Notes under the pieces: model-generated | What the model was told of the DNA's origin: nothing | The model's database searches: none | What the model saw: only the letters and a program-made list of their open reading frames with translations | Program-made: the position numbers and the translations under genes | Part shown: one piece after another, positions 19,077 through 27,747 of the stretch | Numbering within the stretch: the first letter of the stretch is position 1 | Layout of the letters: each line of letters begins with the position of its first letter | Source of the DNA: CAYPAV01 sp964408805 | GTDB taxonomy: Bacteria; Pseudomonadota; Alphaproteobacteria; UBA8366 | DNA length: 64,000 nt | Assembly (NCBI GenBank): GCA_964408805.1 | Contig: CAYPAV010000019.1 | Location: 1-64,000 of the forward strand | Reading direction: 5' to 3'

Positions 19077-20843
19077 ATGTCGAATGAAACGGTCATACGC
19101 AAGCTGACGGCGATCCTCTACGCCGATGTGGCTGGATATATTCGTCTCGTAGGCGCGGACGAGGTCGGCACACACAAACTTCTCTCGGCGGGACTCGATC
19201 TCATTTCGGGTCGGATCGAAGATGCGGGTGGCCGCGTCGTGCATTATGCGGGCGATGCGGTGCTGGCCGAGTTCGCGAGTGTTGTGGCGGCGGTCGAGAC
19301 GGCGGTCGGGATTCAAAAGTCCCTGGTCGAACAGGGGGCGAGCGTGTCCGAGGATCGGCGTCTGACCTTTCGCATCGGTGTCAATTTGGGCGAGGTGATT
19401 GTCGACCGAGACGACATATACGGCGACGGGGTTAATGTCGCGGCGCGGCTCGAGAGCCTTGCCGAGCCCGGCGGTGTTTGCGTCTCGGGCGCCGTGTTCG
19501 ATCAAGTCAGGGGCAAGCTGGATGTCGGCTTCGAGGATATGGGGGTGCGGGAGGTCAAAAATATCGCCGAGGCGGTGCGGACTTATAAGGTGACGCTGGA
19601 GTCCGTTGCGCCGGCACCGGATACGGTTGGCGCCGAGACACTTGCCGCGCCCGATAAGCCTTCCATCGCGGTGCTACCTTTCGACAATCTCGGCGGCGAT
19701 CCGGATCAGGAGTATTTCGCCGATGGGATGACGGAGGACATCATTACGGCTCTCTCCCAATTTCGATCGTTGTTCGTGATCGCCCGAAATTCCTCATTCG
19801 CCTACAAAGGCATGTCGCCCGATGTGCGCGAAGTCGCGCGCGATTTGGGCGTTCGCTATATTCTGGAAGGAAGCGTGCGGCGCGGTGGAAATCGAATACG
19901 CATAACCGGACAATTAATCGACGCGGAGACCGGTAACCATATCTGGGCGGAACGTTACGACCGCGAACTGGAAGATATATTCGCGGTCCAAGACGAAGCA
20001 ACGGAAGCGATCGTCGCTGCGATCGCACCTGAAATCGGCAACATGGAACGTGCACGCGTGCAACGGATCCCACCGAACAATGTTGATAGTTGGGGACTCT
20101 ACCAGCGCGGTCTCACGGCTTATTATTCGTCAACCGCCGACGGCCAGAAATCGGCGATCGAGCTGTTCGATCGGGTAAATAAAATCGATCCGACATTTGC
20201 GCCGGCCTTCGCGATGGGGGTCACTGCACGGACACGCCACGTGATGCATTTCATGCCTGAAAACCGCAGCGAGATTTTGGACGAGGCCCGCGAAAAAGCG
20301 CAAATGGCAATTATGCTGGACCCTCAGGATTCGACCTGCCTGTGGAACGACGGGCGTTCGCACAGTGTGCTCGGTCATCATGATATCGCCATATCGAAAG
20401 CGGAGGAGGCCGTCGCCCTTAATCCCAATGACGCCATGGCGCGTTACATTCTCAGCACGGTCTTGTGCTCGGCGGGAAGGACCGAGGAAGCCATTCCCCA
20501 CGTCGATCATGCGATGCGGCTCAGTCCGCGCGACATATTTCTTACCGGAATGCTGTTCCATCGGGCCTTGATGCTGTTCGATCTGGAGCGCTACGAGGAG
20601 ACGTTCGAATGGGTTCGGCGCGCGAGCCTTAGTCCCAATCCACGACCCCTGACGTTTGCGCTTCTTACAGCCGTGTTGATCAAGCTCGAGCGAAAGGAAG
20701 AGGCTCGTGCTGCCCTCGACGACCTTTTGGCGCATGCGCCGGGAGTGACGTGTGAGAAATTTCTAGGGAACCCGATGTTCGGCGGACCCGAGGTTCTCGA
20801 GCGGTTCATAGACGCCTTGCGCATGGCCGGCCTGCCGGAATAG
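19077..20843 (+). CDS. Class III adenylate cyclase-like protein with TolB-N-like and TPR domains
   Basis: This 588-residue protein has an N-terminal class III nucleotide cyclase domain (residues ~5-180). The two metal-binding Asp regions are YADVAGY and HYAGDAVLAEF, and the later DIYGDGVNVAARLE segment is typical. A second domain (residues ~200-330, SIAVLPFDNLGGDPDQEYFADGM) is the TolB-N/FlgO-like module often joined to cyclases. TPR-like helices fill ~340-580 (AEEAVALNPNDAMARYILS). The class is common in rhizobia and related bacteria as cyclases or regulators, many with unproven activity. No membrane span is seen. It is transcribed alone. Confidence 0.85.
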   Translation: MSNETVIRKLTAILYADVAGYIRLVGADEVGTHKLLSAGLDLISGRIEDAGGRVVHYAGDAVLAEFASVVAAVETAVGIQKSLVEQGASVSEDRRLTFRIGVNLGEVIVDRDDIYGDGVNVAARLESLAEPGGVCVSGAVFDQVRGKLDVGFEDMGVREVKNIAEAVRTYKVTLESVAPAPDTVGAETLAAPDKPSIAVLPFDNLGGDPDQEYFADGMTEDIITALSQFRSLFVIARNSSFAYKGMSPDVREVARDLGVRYILEGSVRRGGNRIRITGQLIDAETGNHIWAERYDRELEDIFAVQDEATEAIVAAIAPEIGNMERARVQRIPPNNVDSWGLYQRGLTAYYSSTADGQKSAIELFDRVNKIDPTFAPAFAMGVTARTRHVMHFMPENRSEILDEAREKAQMAIMLDPQDSTCLWNDGRSHSVLGHHDIAISKAEEAVALNPNDAMARYILSTVLCSAGRTEEAIPHVDHAMRLSPRDIFLTGMLFHRALMLFDLERYEETFEWVRRASLSPNPRPLTFALLTAVLIKLERKEEARAALDDLLAHAPGVTCEKFLGNPMFGGPEVLERFIDALRMAGLPE

Positions 20844-20961
20844 TGGCCGATCACCCCCCGAGCCGTTTACATTGCCCAGCGGCCGGTCGGCGCGTATTGT
20901 CCGCCGATCGCCGGATCGGCGGGCCCTGTCCGTCGCATCGTCCAACCAAGCGTGCCGTCTC

Positions 20962-21681
20962 ATGCAATTCCCGGAACCTTTGGTACAAGGTACCTTGCTG
21001 CGCCGCTACAAGCGCTTTCTCTCCGATATCGAATTGGATGGCGAGGTCGTGGTGGCTCATTGCGCCAATCCGGGCGCCATGACGGGTCTGAATGCGCCGG
21101 GTTCGGAAGTTTGGCTCTCGGCCAACCGCAACCCCAAGGCCAAGCTCGACTGGCGTTGGGAACTGATCCGCGTCGGCGACAATCTGGTCGGCATAAACAC
21201 CGCCCATCCGAACGGAATCGTGGCCGAGGCCATCGCGGCCGGTCGGATCGCCGAACTGGAAGGCTACGAGACCCAGCGGCGCGAGGTGCGCTATGGTGAG
21301 AACAGTCGGATCGACATCCTGCTCGAGGGCGGGGACCGCCCGGCTTGTTATGTCGAGGTGAAGAACGTGCATTTGAAGCGCAACCAAGCGGCCCGAGAGG
21401 GGGCGGCGGAGTTTCCCGACTCGGTCACCAAACGGGGCGCCAAGCATCTTGTCGAGATGTCGAACATGGTTCGCCAGGGGGCCCGGGCGATCATGGTCTA
21501 CCTCGTGCAACGCGGCGATTGCGACCATTTTCGCGTGGCGGCCGATATCGATCCGGGATACGCCGCGGCACTCGACGATGCCATGATGTGCGGTGTCGAG
21601 GTAATCTGTTATGATTGCGCGGTTGGGATCGAGGGGATAGAAATTGCGCGCCCGCTTCCGATTGTGTTCGGCGGGACGTGA
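20962..21681 (+). CDS. sfsA: Sugar fermentation stimulation protein homolog SfsA
   Basis: This 239-residue protein matches SfsA, with the start MQFPEPLVQGTLLRRYKRFL, the segment CANPGAMTGL and the nuclease-fold strand RIDILLEGGDRPACYVEVKNV, which gives a D...E.K pattern. SfsA proteins have an OB-like domain plus a nuclease-like domain and bind DNA; the true role is unclear. ATG 20962 is chosen by the conserved N-terminus, although no strong ribosome site is visible; the frame is open from 20872. It precedes map by 17 bp, a common pairing in Alphaproteobacteria. Confidence 0.93.
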   Translation: MQFPEPLVQGTLLRRYKRFLSDIELDGEVVVAHCANPGAMTGLNAPGSEVWLSANRNPKAKLDWRWELIRVGDNLVGINTAHPNGIVAEAIAAGRIAELEGYETQRREVRYGENSRIDILLEGGDRPACYVEVKNVHLKRNQAAREGAAEFPDSVTKRGAKHLVEMSNMVRQGARAIMVYLVQRGDCDHFRVAADIDPGYAAALDDAMMCGVEVICYDCAVGIEGIEIARPLPIVFGGT

Positions 21682-21698
21682 CGGTTGGGACAGATGCG

Positions 21699-22526
21699 AT
21701 GAACAACTCGCAAGCCATGGCCATGATGGATCCGGAACTCGCCGGCGTCCAATTGCATGGGGCGGACGACTTCGCGGCGATGCGGAAGTCGGGCCGCCTG
21801 GCGGCGGAAGTTCTGGATTTCATCACGCCCTATGTCCTGCCCGGGATCTCGACCGAGGAACTCGACCGGCGCTGCGCCGAATTTACCGCCGATCACGGGG
21901 CGATTTCAGCGCCGTTGAATTACCGCGGCTTTCCGAAGTCGATCTGTACCTCGGTAAATCACGTCGTCTGTCACGGCATTCCGGACGAACGCAAGCGCCT
22001 CGGCGACGGGGACATCATCAATATCGACATCACCGTGATCCTCGATGGGTGGCATGGCGACACCAGCCGGATGTTCCTGGTCGGAGACAAGGTCGGCGTA
22101 CGGGCCCGCAAGCTGGTCCAGACGACCTATGAGGCGATGATGCGGGGGATCGAGGCGGTCCGGCCCGGCGCCACGCTCGGCGATATCGGGCATGCGATCC
22201 AGACCCATGCCGAAGCACAGCGGTTCTCGGTCGTGCGGGATTTCTGCGGACATGGTATCGGGCAAGTCTTTCACGCGCCGCCGAGTGTGTTGCATTTCGG
22301 CGAGCCGGGCACCGGCCCGCGGCTTCGCGAGGGCATGTTCTTCACCATCGAGCCGATGATCAATGCTGGCAAATACCACACCAAGATCCTGCAAGACGGT
22401 TGGACGGCGGTGACCAAGGACCGCTCCCTTTCGGCGCAGTTCGAGCACATGATCGGCGTTACCGCGGACGGGCACGAGATTTTCACGATCTCACCCAAGG
22501 GCTGGCACCAGCCGCCCTACGAATAA
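21699..22526 (+). CDS. map: Methionine aminopeptidase type I
   Basis: The enzyme removes the initiator Met from new proteins. The five metal ligands of the pita-bread fold are visible: two Asp in INIDITVILDGWHGDTSRMF, His in CGHGIGQVFH, Glu in FTIEPMI and Glu in SAQFEHM. It has 275 residues, with a short N-terminal extension over the E. coli enzyme. ATG 21699 has GGGACAG upstream; the frame overlaps the end of sfsA further upstream. The gene sits between sfsA and radC. Confidence 0.96.
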   Translation: MNNSQAMAMMDPELAGVQLHGADDFAAMRKSGRLAAEVLDFITPYVLPGISTEELDRRCAEFTADHGAISAPLNYRGFPKSICTSVNHVVCHGIPDERKRLGDGDIINIDITVILDGWHGDTSRMFLVGDKVGVRARKLVQTTYEAMMRGIEAVRPGATLGDIGHAIQTHAEAQRFSVVRDFCGHGIGQVFHAPPSVLHFGEPGTGPRLREGMFFTIEPMINAGKYHTKILQDGWTAVTKDRSLSAQFEHMIGVTADGHEIFTISPKGWHQPPYE

Positions 22527-22575
22527 ATTTCGGGTCCGACGGCCTGCTTCGCCAAGTTTTCCACCAAATCCGTCC

Positions 22576-23301
22576 ATGACTATTTGCATGGGACGGGATC
22601 TTTTCGAATCCGATCGGGGGGCCGTGGCACGACCGCACCATTCCGGACATCGCAAACGCCTTCGCGATCGCTTCCTGGCGACGATGGGCGAGGGCATGGC
22701 GGATTACGAATTGTTGGAGTTACTGCTCACGATGGCGTTGCCGCGCCGCGATGTGAAGCCGCTGGCGAAACGGTTGATCGATGTGTTCGGTGGATTCGGT
22801 GCCGTTATCGGGGCCGACAAACAGCGCCTTCGCGATGTGGAGGGATTGGGCGATGCCGGTATCGCGGCGATAAAGGTCTCACAGGTCGCGGCACTTCGCA
22901 CCCTCCGCCAGGACATCCTCGGCAAGAACGTGATCGGGTCCTGGGACAAGCTGCTCGACTATTGCAAGGTCGCGATGGCGCATGAGACGGTAGAGCAATT
23001 ACGGCTGCTGTTTCTTGACCGAAAAAACATCCTGATCGCCGACGAATTGCAGCAACGAGGCACGATCGATCACGCGCCCCTCTATACCCGCGAAGTGGTC
23101 AAGCGGGCGCTTGAGCTGGGCGCTTCGGCGATCATTCTCGTGCACAATCACCCCTCCGGCGATCCGACACCGTCAAAAGGCGATATCGAGATCACCCGCG
23201 AGGTCAAGGACGCCGCCGAGCGGCTGGGCATCTCCCTGCACGATCACGTGGTCATCGGCCGCGACGGCGTCGCGAGTTTCAAGAATTTGGGTCTCATCTG
23301 A
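22576..23301 (+). CDS. radC: RadC family JAMM-domain protein
   Basis: This 241-residue protein has an N-terminal helix-hairpin-helix region (residues ~30-105, YELLELLLTMALPRRDVKPLAK) and a C-terminal JAMM/MPN metalloprotease-like domain with HNHPSGDPTPSKGD, the HxH-x7-S-x2-D zinc signature. The old DNA-repair name came from a misassigned mutation; the present function is unknown. It lies 49 bp after map. A second in-frame ATG lies four codons downstream (22588). Confidence 0.93.
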   Translation: MTICMGRDLFESDRGAVARPHHSGHRKRLRDRFLATMGEGMADYELLELLLTMALPRRDVKPLAKRLIDVFGGFGAVIGADKQRLRDVEGLGDAGIAAIKVSQVAALRTLRQDILGKNVIGSWDKLLDYCKVAMAHETVEQLRLLFLDRKNILIADELQQRGTIDHAPLYTREVVKRALELGASAIILVHNHPSGDPTPSKGDIEITREVKDAAERLGISLHDHVVIGRDGVASFKNLGLI

Positions 23302-23352
23302 CCTCTGAACGAACGGGTCTCGGCCTGGTCTGGCACGCAACGTGCTAGAATT

Positions 23353-23372
23353 CTTGCGAAATTCCTCGCAAG
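23353..23372 (+). other. Hairpin that can mask the ribosome site of the next gene
   Basis: CTTGCG (23353-23358) and CGCAAG (23367-23372) form a perfect 6-bp stem with an 8-nt loop. The 3' arm overlaps the first bases of the AAGGGAG ribosome site (23371-23377) for the gene at 23385. It may simply be a -35 region dyad; an RNA role is a guess. Confidence 0.35.
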
Positions 23373-23384
23373 GGAGAGACGCCG

Positions 23385-24413
23385 ATGCCGACGGAACCGA
23401 CCCTTCCCGAACGTTTTTCAGATCTGGCGCGAGAAATTATCGTCGACGGCCGCATCGAGGCGGATGAGGTGGCGCGCGTGCGCGAGACGGTTTACGCCGA
23501 CGGCACGGTCGATCGCGAGGAGGCGGAGTTTCTGTTCTACCTCGACGCCCATGGCACTGGAAACGCACCCGAATGGGCGACCCTTTACGTGGATGCATTG
23601 TCGAATTTCTTCCTGGACGGCGCGGCCCCCAAAGGCGTCGTCGGCGGCCATGACGCGCAATTTCTGATCGATCGGGTCAACCGCGACGGCAAGATCGATC
23701 AGCGAACCGAGTTCGAATTGCTCGTCGAGATCGCGGCCAGGGCGATCGAATGCCCGGCTGAAGTGCTGACGCTGCTGCTGGAGGCCGTGCGGGAACGGGT
23801 CCTGTCGGGCGGTGGCGTCCTGTTCGGTCCGAACCGGACCCGGCGCGGCGTGATCGACGATGCCGATGTCGAGGTCCTCGAGAAGATCCTCTACGGCACC
23901 GGCGGGAGCGGGGGCTACACGATCTCCCGCGCCGAGGCGGAACTGCTGTTCGATCTGAACGACGCGACGGTGGCACGGGATAACGCGTCCGGCTGGCGGG
24001 ACCTCTTCGTCAAGGCGGTGGGCAATTTCCTGATGTTCCCAAAGGGCGATTCGACCGCAATGACGGCCGATGCGAGGCGCCGTCACGCGGCCTGGCTCGA
24101 TTCCGGCGATGCGGCGTTTACCAAGGAGGCCTCGAAGCTGATCTGGCGCGAAGGCGTCTTCGGTGCCTTGAAGAAGGCGCGCGACATGGATCGGGACGAC
24201 CGCGACGCGGCCGCAGCGGCGGCGCAAACCGCCGAGGACGAAGCGGCGCGCCGCGAGGCGGTCGACGCGGACGAAGCGGCCTGGCTCATCGACCGGATCG
24301 GCCGCGACGGCGAATTGCACCAAAACGAACGGGCGCTTTTGGTCCATATTCGGACCCGCGCGACCGAAATCGATCCCGCCCTTGAGGCGCACTTCGAGGA
24401 GGCGGGTGTCTAG
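23385..24413 (+). CDS. Acidic TerB/EF-hand-like repeat protein, function unknown
   Basis: This 342-residue protein is acidic and carries at least four copies of a motif of the form I-x-x-D-G-x-I-x-x-x-E: IIVDGRIEADE, VYADGTVDREE, VNRDGKIDQRT and IGRDGELHQNE. These resemble EF-hand-like Ca-binding loops or the TerB-like fold, in which Asp/Glu side chains bind metal. Between them are helices, then an Ala/Glu-rich coil (residues ~265-290). No signal peptide is seen, so it is probably cytoplasmic. CAAGGGAGAGACG precedes ATG 23385. I cannot name a function. Confidence 0.65.
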   Translation: MPTEPTLPERFSDLAREIIVDGRIEADEVARVRETVYADGTVDREEAEFLFYLDAHGTGNAPEWATLYVDALSNFFLDGAAPKGVVGGHDAQFLIDRVNRDGKIDQRTEFELLVEIAARAIECPAEVLTLLLEAVRERVLSGGGVLFGPNRTRRGVIDDADVEVLEKILYGTGGSGGYTISRAEAELLFDLNDATVARDNASGWRDLFVKAVGNFLMFPKGDSTAMTADARRRHAAWLDSGDAAFTKEASKLIWREGVFGALKKARDMDRDDRDAAAAAAQTAEDEAARREAVDADEAAWLIDRIGRDGELHQNERALLVHIRTRATEIDPALEAHFEEAGV

Positions 24414-24450
24414 AATTCCGAACCCGGTCGATCGCCCCGGCCGGCCGCGT

Positions 24451-24479
24451 TTGCCGAACCCCGCCAACCCGGCTACATC
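24451..24479 (+). promoter_or_regulatory. Possible sigma-70 promoter for selC
   Basis: TTGCCG (24451-24456) and TACATC (24474-24479) are separated by 17 bases and end 7 bases before the mature 5' end of the tRNA. Match to consensus is moderate, but the spacing and place are right. Confidence 0.4.
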
Positions 24480-24486
24480 TCTTCCT

Positions 24487-24581
24487 GGAAGGGAATCGCG
24501 GCCGGTGTCGCGCGCGGTCTTCAAAACCGTTGGGGGGCGTTAAACGGTCCCGGTGAGTTCGACTCTCACTCTCTTCCGCCA
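24487..24581 (+). tRNA. selC: tRNA-Sec (anticodon UCA)
   Basis: The 95-nt gene has the unusual form of bacterial tRNA-Sec. An 8-bp acceptor stem GGAAGGGA pairs with TCTCTTCC (one G-U), followed by GCCA. The anticodon loop CTTCAAA gives anticodon TCA at 24521-24523. It has a long variable arm and the T arm GTGAG-TTCGACT-CTCAC. It reads UGA as selenocysteine with SelB and a SECIS element. The encoded CCA makes processing simple. No selA, selB or selD is in the window and I found no UGA-interrupted selenoprotein here. Confidence 0.93.
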
Positions 24582-25040
24582 ACCTCTTTATTATCAATCA
24601 GTTATTCCGAGGGAGGAGCTATTACCTTCCGTCTTGAGCCTCGTGAACAACTTGGCAATAGATGCGTTGCATTGCCGTGCCGCAATTCGTGGAACCGGAA
24701 TTTCGGTAGCTTCGTATAACGGATGAAGTCAGCAAGAGAAGGCCCCCATCGAATTGTGGAGCTCCAGCGCTACGTGACCACGGTAATTGCAAATTGGACC
24801 GATATGGCCAGGTAGATTCCGTGCCAATTTGCCCGGTTCGACCTGTTGGAGAAGTACGTTTATCGCCTGTCTCACGGCTCTTTCCTTGGCGGTACCGGCT
24901 ATAGGTTTTAATCTTGCAAATGCTCCTCCGGCCAAATGCGATCCGGCCCATTCTTGTGCGCGACGCCTGCGTTGGAATGGGGTGGATGGAAAGAGGGGAA
25001 TCGCAGTTGCGAGTCCGTAACGTGGTTAGATGGTTTACCT
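24582..25040. other. 459-bp stretch after selC without a recognised gene
   Basis: Base composition is more even than in the neighbouring genes. Short frames on both strands (for example minus strand 24729-24935) do not resemble any family I know. No copy of the tRNA 3' end, which would mark an attachment site, is seen within the next 2 kb. It may be decayed sequence from the island that brought the ABC permease. Confidence 0.45.
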
Positions 25041-25991
25041 ATGTATGATTCCATAGTGAGGACGGTGCGGTTCGCGACGGCGGCGGCGATGATGGATTTC
25101 CGCGACGGCTTTCGGCGATCGCCCCTCGGCACGTTATGGCGCAGTCTCGGCGTCTTCACGATGATTTTAGTCCTTGGAGTTTTTTTTGGCGCGATCCTGA
25201 AGGGGAACCTCGCGAGTCTTCACGAATACATTCTTTCCCTCGCGGCGGGCATCCTGGCTTGGGACTATCTCTCGAGCTGTTTGAACCAATCCTGCTCGAC
25301 CTTCGGAAATCAGGCGCAGACATTGCGGCACACAAGCCAGCCCTTGGCAGGTATATTCTTGCGGATCTGTATCAGAAATATCGTGCTTTTGGCGCAGTCA
25401 ACCTGTCTCGCCGTCCTTCTTTACGTTGCGATTCTAGGCGAGGTTCCGGCGATTTCGACCAGCCTCATCCCAGGTGTCCTTCTCATCGGCGTGACGCTCT
25501 ATCCGGCAACGCTGTTGATCGGCATCGCCTGCATTCGGTATCGCGATTTGCCGCAGTTCGTCTCCTGGGCATCGCATCTCTGCTTCCTGCTGACGCCAAT
25601 TCTGTGGCCCACCTACTTTCTCGGACGATACCAGTATCTCGCGGAATGGAATCCCACTTACCATCTGGTGGAACTTTACAGGGCGCCGCTCCTTGGCGCG
25701 ATGCCGACCGCCACGACCTGGGCCGTCAGCGTTTGTTTGGCCTGTGCTTTCGCGATCGTCGCCGGCTGGCTATATCGGCGCCTGGAAGACAGGATTCCCT
25801 ATTGGCTACGCTGCCTTGCACGTGGCCGCCGGTGCCTGCGCACACGGCTTGATCCGGGTCAGCGCGATGGAACGGACGAGCAATCTCCGCCGCGTCCTGG
25901 TTCCGGACCGATTGCTCATCGCCGAACTCTCGGCGCTGGGTCCATTTTGCGAGGTACCCGAATATTTCTTCTACCGGCGCTACCTCCATAA
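25041..25991 (+). CDS. Polysaccharide ABC transporter permease (Wzm-like) with a foreign C-terminal tail
   Basis: Residues 1-256 form an ABC-2 permease of the O-antigen/capsule exporter type: an amphipathic start, SPLGTLWRSLGVFTM, six hydrophobic spans and the normal family end RIPYWL (about nt 25791-25808). Exporters of this type need an ATPase partner, which is not adjacent. Instead of stopping, the frame runs on for about 60 Arg/Pro-rich residues that overlap a truncated glycosyltransferase in another frame, so the original stop was probably lost at a deletion junction. ATG 25041 is chosen by family length; the frame opens earlier. Function is doubtful. Confidence 0.7.
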   Translation: MYDSIVRTVRFATAAAMMDFRDGFRRSPLGTLWRSLGVFTMILVLGVFFGAILKGNLASLHEYILSLAAGILAWDYLSSCLNQSCSTFGNQAQTLRHTSQPLAGIFLRICIRNIVLLAQSTCLAVLLYVAILGEVPAISTSLIPGVLLIGVTLYPATLLIGIACIRYRDLPQFVSWASHLCFLLTPILWPTYFLGRYQYLAEWNPTYHLVELYRAPLLGAMPTATTWAVSVCLACAFAIVAGWLYRRLEDRIPYWLRCLARGRRCLRTRLDPGQRDGTDEQSPPRPGSGPIAHRRTLGAGSILRGTRIFLLPALPP

Positions 25992-26319
25992 GGTAACGCG
26001 TGCCCGCCAGCGTCGGAATTTCTTTCCGAACGGCGCCCCGCTCTACACCTACCTGCCGATCACGCTGCAACATTTCTGGGTCCTCTATCAGGATTTTTCC
26101 CTCCGCCGCCTGGCCGAACCGAAGGTGAGCGCCTCGAAGGGTCTAACGCTCGCCAAGATTTATGGCCGTTCGCGAATTAGATCCTTCCTATTGCGCTGTT
26201 TGTCGAAGATATATCCACGAAATCTCAGTAAAAAACTGCCGAAAAGGATTGGTAAATTTCTTCTCAATCGGAGTCGGATACTTAGACGCGTACGAGAAAA
26301 ATTAGAAAGATCGAGTTAG
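25806..26319 (+). pseudogene. Decapitated glycosyltransferase (C-terminal remnant)
   Basis: In the frame after the permease core lies a segment like the C-terminal quarter of family-2 glycosyltransferases: GLIRVSAMERTSNLRR, DRLLIAELSALGPFCEVPEYFFYRR, then a basic helical tail ending KLERSS. The N-terminal donor-binding domain with its DxD motif is absent; upstream the frame is just the shadow of the permease gene. It therefore looks like the result of a deletion that joined the end of the permease gene to the inside of a glycosyltransferase gene. An ATG at 25867 could allow a short product. Confidence 0.6.
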
Positions 26320-26469
26320 TGTATGGTTGATCTGGGGCGGCCCACGAAAACCGGCGTCGTTACGTCGTCTCGAATGCCGTTCACATACACAAAACTATCA
26401 TTCAGTTCGGCATGTCGTTGAACTTGCGAGAAAATCGACAACGATGTGCTTGAAGGGGAGTTCGAGTGC

Positions 26470-27678
26470 ATGAAGATCACGGCCATCGACACCATTCGGC
26501 TGGAGGAATTCGGCAACGTCCTGTGGCTTCATATCCACACGGACGAGGGTATCACCGGTCTCGGCGAGACCTGGTTCGGGGCCAAGGCCATCGAAAGCTA
26601 TATTCACGAGTCCGTGGCACCCGTTATTCTGGGCCGCGATGCGCGCCAGATTGAACGCTTGGGCCGCGATCTCACCCCCTATGTGGGCTTCACGGGGACG
26701 GGTGTTGAAACGCGGGGCCGATCCGCCGTTGATATCGCGCTTTGGGACATCCTTGGCAAGGCGACCGGGCAGCCGGTCTACCAACTGCTAGGTGGTCTTT
26801 GCCGCGACAAGGTGCGGACCTATAACACCTGCGCCGGTTACAAATACGTCCGCAACAAGCCCGATTGGGGCACCGACGATTGGGGATTGGACAAGCAATC
26901 CGATGGGCCTTACGAGGATTTGGATGCTTTCCTCAACGTCGCCGACGAGCTTGCGCTTTCCTTGCTGGAGCAAGGCATCACGGGAATGAAGATCTGGCCG
27001 CTCGACTTCGCCGCCCTGGAGAGCGACGGGTTTTATGTTTCTTCCGCCGATCTCGATAAGGCCATCGAGCCCTTTGCCAAAATCCGCGGCGCTGTCGGCG
27101 ACAAGATGGACGTCATGGTGGAATGCCATTCGCTTTGGCGCTTCCCCGCGATTTTGAAAGTAGCCGCCGCCCTGGAGCAATTCGACCCCTTCTGGATCGA
27201 AGACCCCATCCGCAATGACAGCCTGGAAGCCTATTCCGACTTCGCCGCCGCCACCACGATTCCGATTTGCGCCAGTGAAACCCTGGGCGGCAAGTGGGCC
27301 TTCCGCGATATGCTGGACACGGGTGCTGCCGCCATCATCATGCCCGACCTTGCCTGGTGTGGCGGCATCACGGAAACGCGGAAGATCGCCGCCATCGCCG
27401 ACAGCTATCACCGACCCGTGGCGCCGCACGATTGCCAGGGACCGGTGGTCTTGCAGGCGTCGGTGCACATGTCTCTGGCGATACCCAACGCGTTGATCCA
27501 GGAATCGGTCCGCGCCTTCTACGCCGGTTGGTACGGCGAATTGGTCGATCGCGTGCCGCATCCTGTTGACGGCTATTTCCTGCCGCCCGAGGGTCCGGGC
27601 CTCGGCATCGAACTTCTGCCGGAGATCCCTAATCGCAAGGACGCCACGGTCGTGACCAGCAAGCTCGATCAGGTGTGA
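26470..27678 (+). CDS. Mandelate racemase/muconate-lactonizing enzyme family protein (enolase superfamily)
   Basis: This 402-residue protein has the two-domain enolase-superfamily layout: an N-terminal capping domain and a (beta/alpha)7 barrel. The expected active-site residues are seen: Lys in GMKIWP, metal-binding acids in MVECHSLW, WIEDPI and CASETLGG, and His in PHDCQGP. Many members are acid-sugar dehydratases; the reaction cannot be set from sequence alone. ATG 26470 has AAGGGGAG 11 bases upstream; the frame begins eight codons earlier. It is convergent with the methyl-transfer cluster and its base use is like that cluster's. Confidence 0.9.
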   Translation: MKITAIDTIRLEEFGNVLWLHIHTDEGITGLGETWFGAKAIESYIHESVAPVILGRDARQIERLGRDLTPYVGFTGTGVETRGRSAVDIALWDILGKATGQPVYQLLGGLCRDKVRTYNTCAGYKYVRNKPDWGTDDWGLDKQSDGPYEDLDAFLNVADELALSLLEQGITGMKIWPLDFAALESDGFYVSSADLDKAIEPFAKIRGAVGDKMDVMVECHSLWRFPAILKVAAALEQFDPFWIEDPIRNDSLEAYSDFAAATTIPICASETLGGKWAFRDMLDTGAAAIIMPDLAWCGGITETRKIAAIADSYHRPVAPHDCQGPVVLQASVHMSLAIPNALIQESVRAFYAGWYGELVDRVPHPVDGYFLPPEGPGLGIELLPEIPNRKDATVVTSKLDQV

Positions 27679-27747
27679 TACCAAAGGTCCTTGAGAATTG
27701 ACCCGTCATCGTGATTTTTCCGCCATTTCTGCGTCGGCGGGTTTGGC

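Noticed and set aside
25041..25991. Reading the permease tail as a UGA-decoded selenoprotein
   Set aside because: The change of frame is not at a UGA, and the downstream family matches a glycosyltransferase in another frame, so a deletion junction is the simpler view.
24582..26470. Phage or island attachment-site copy of the selC 3' end
   Set aside because: No repeat of the tRNA 3' segment was found downstream within this stretch, nor an integrase gene.
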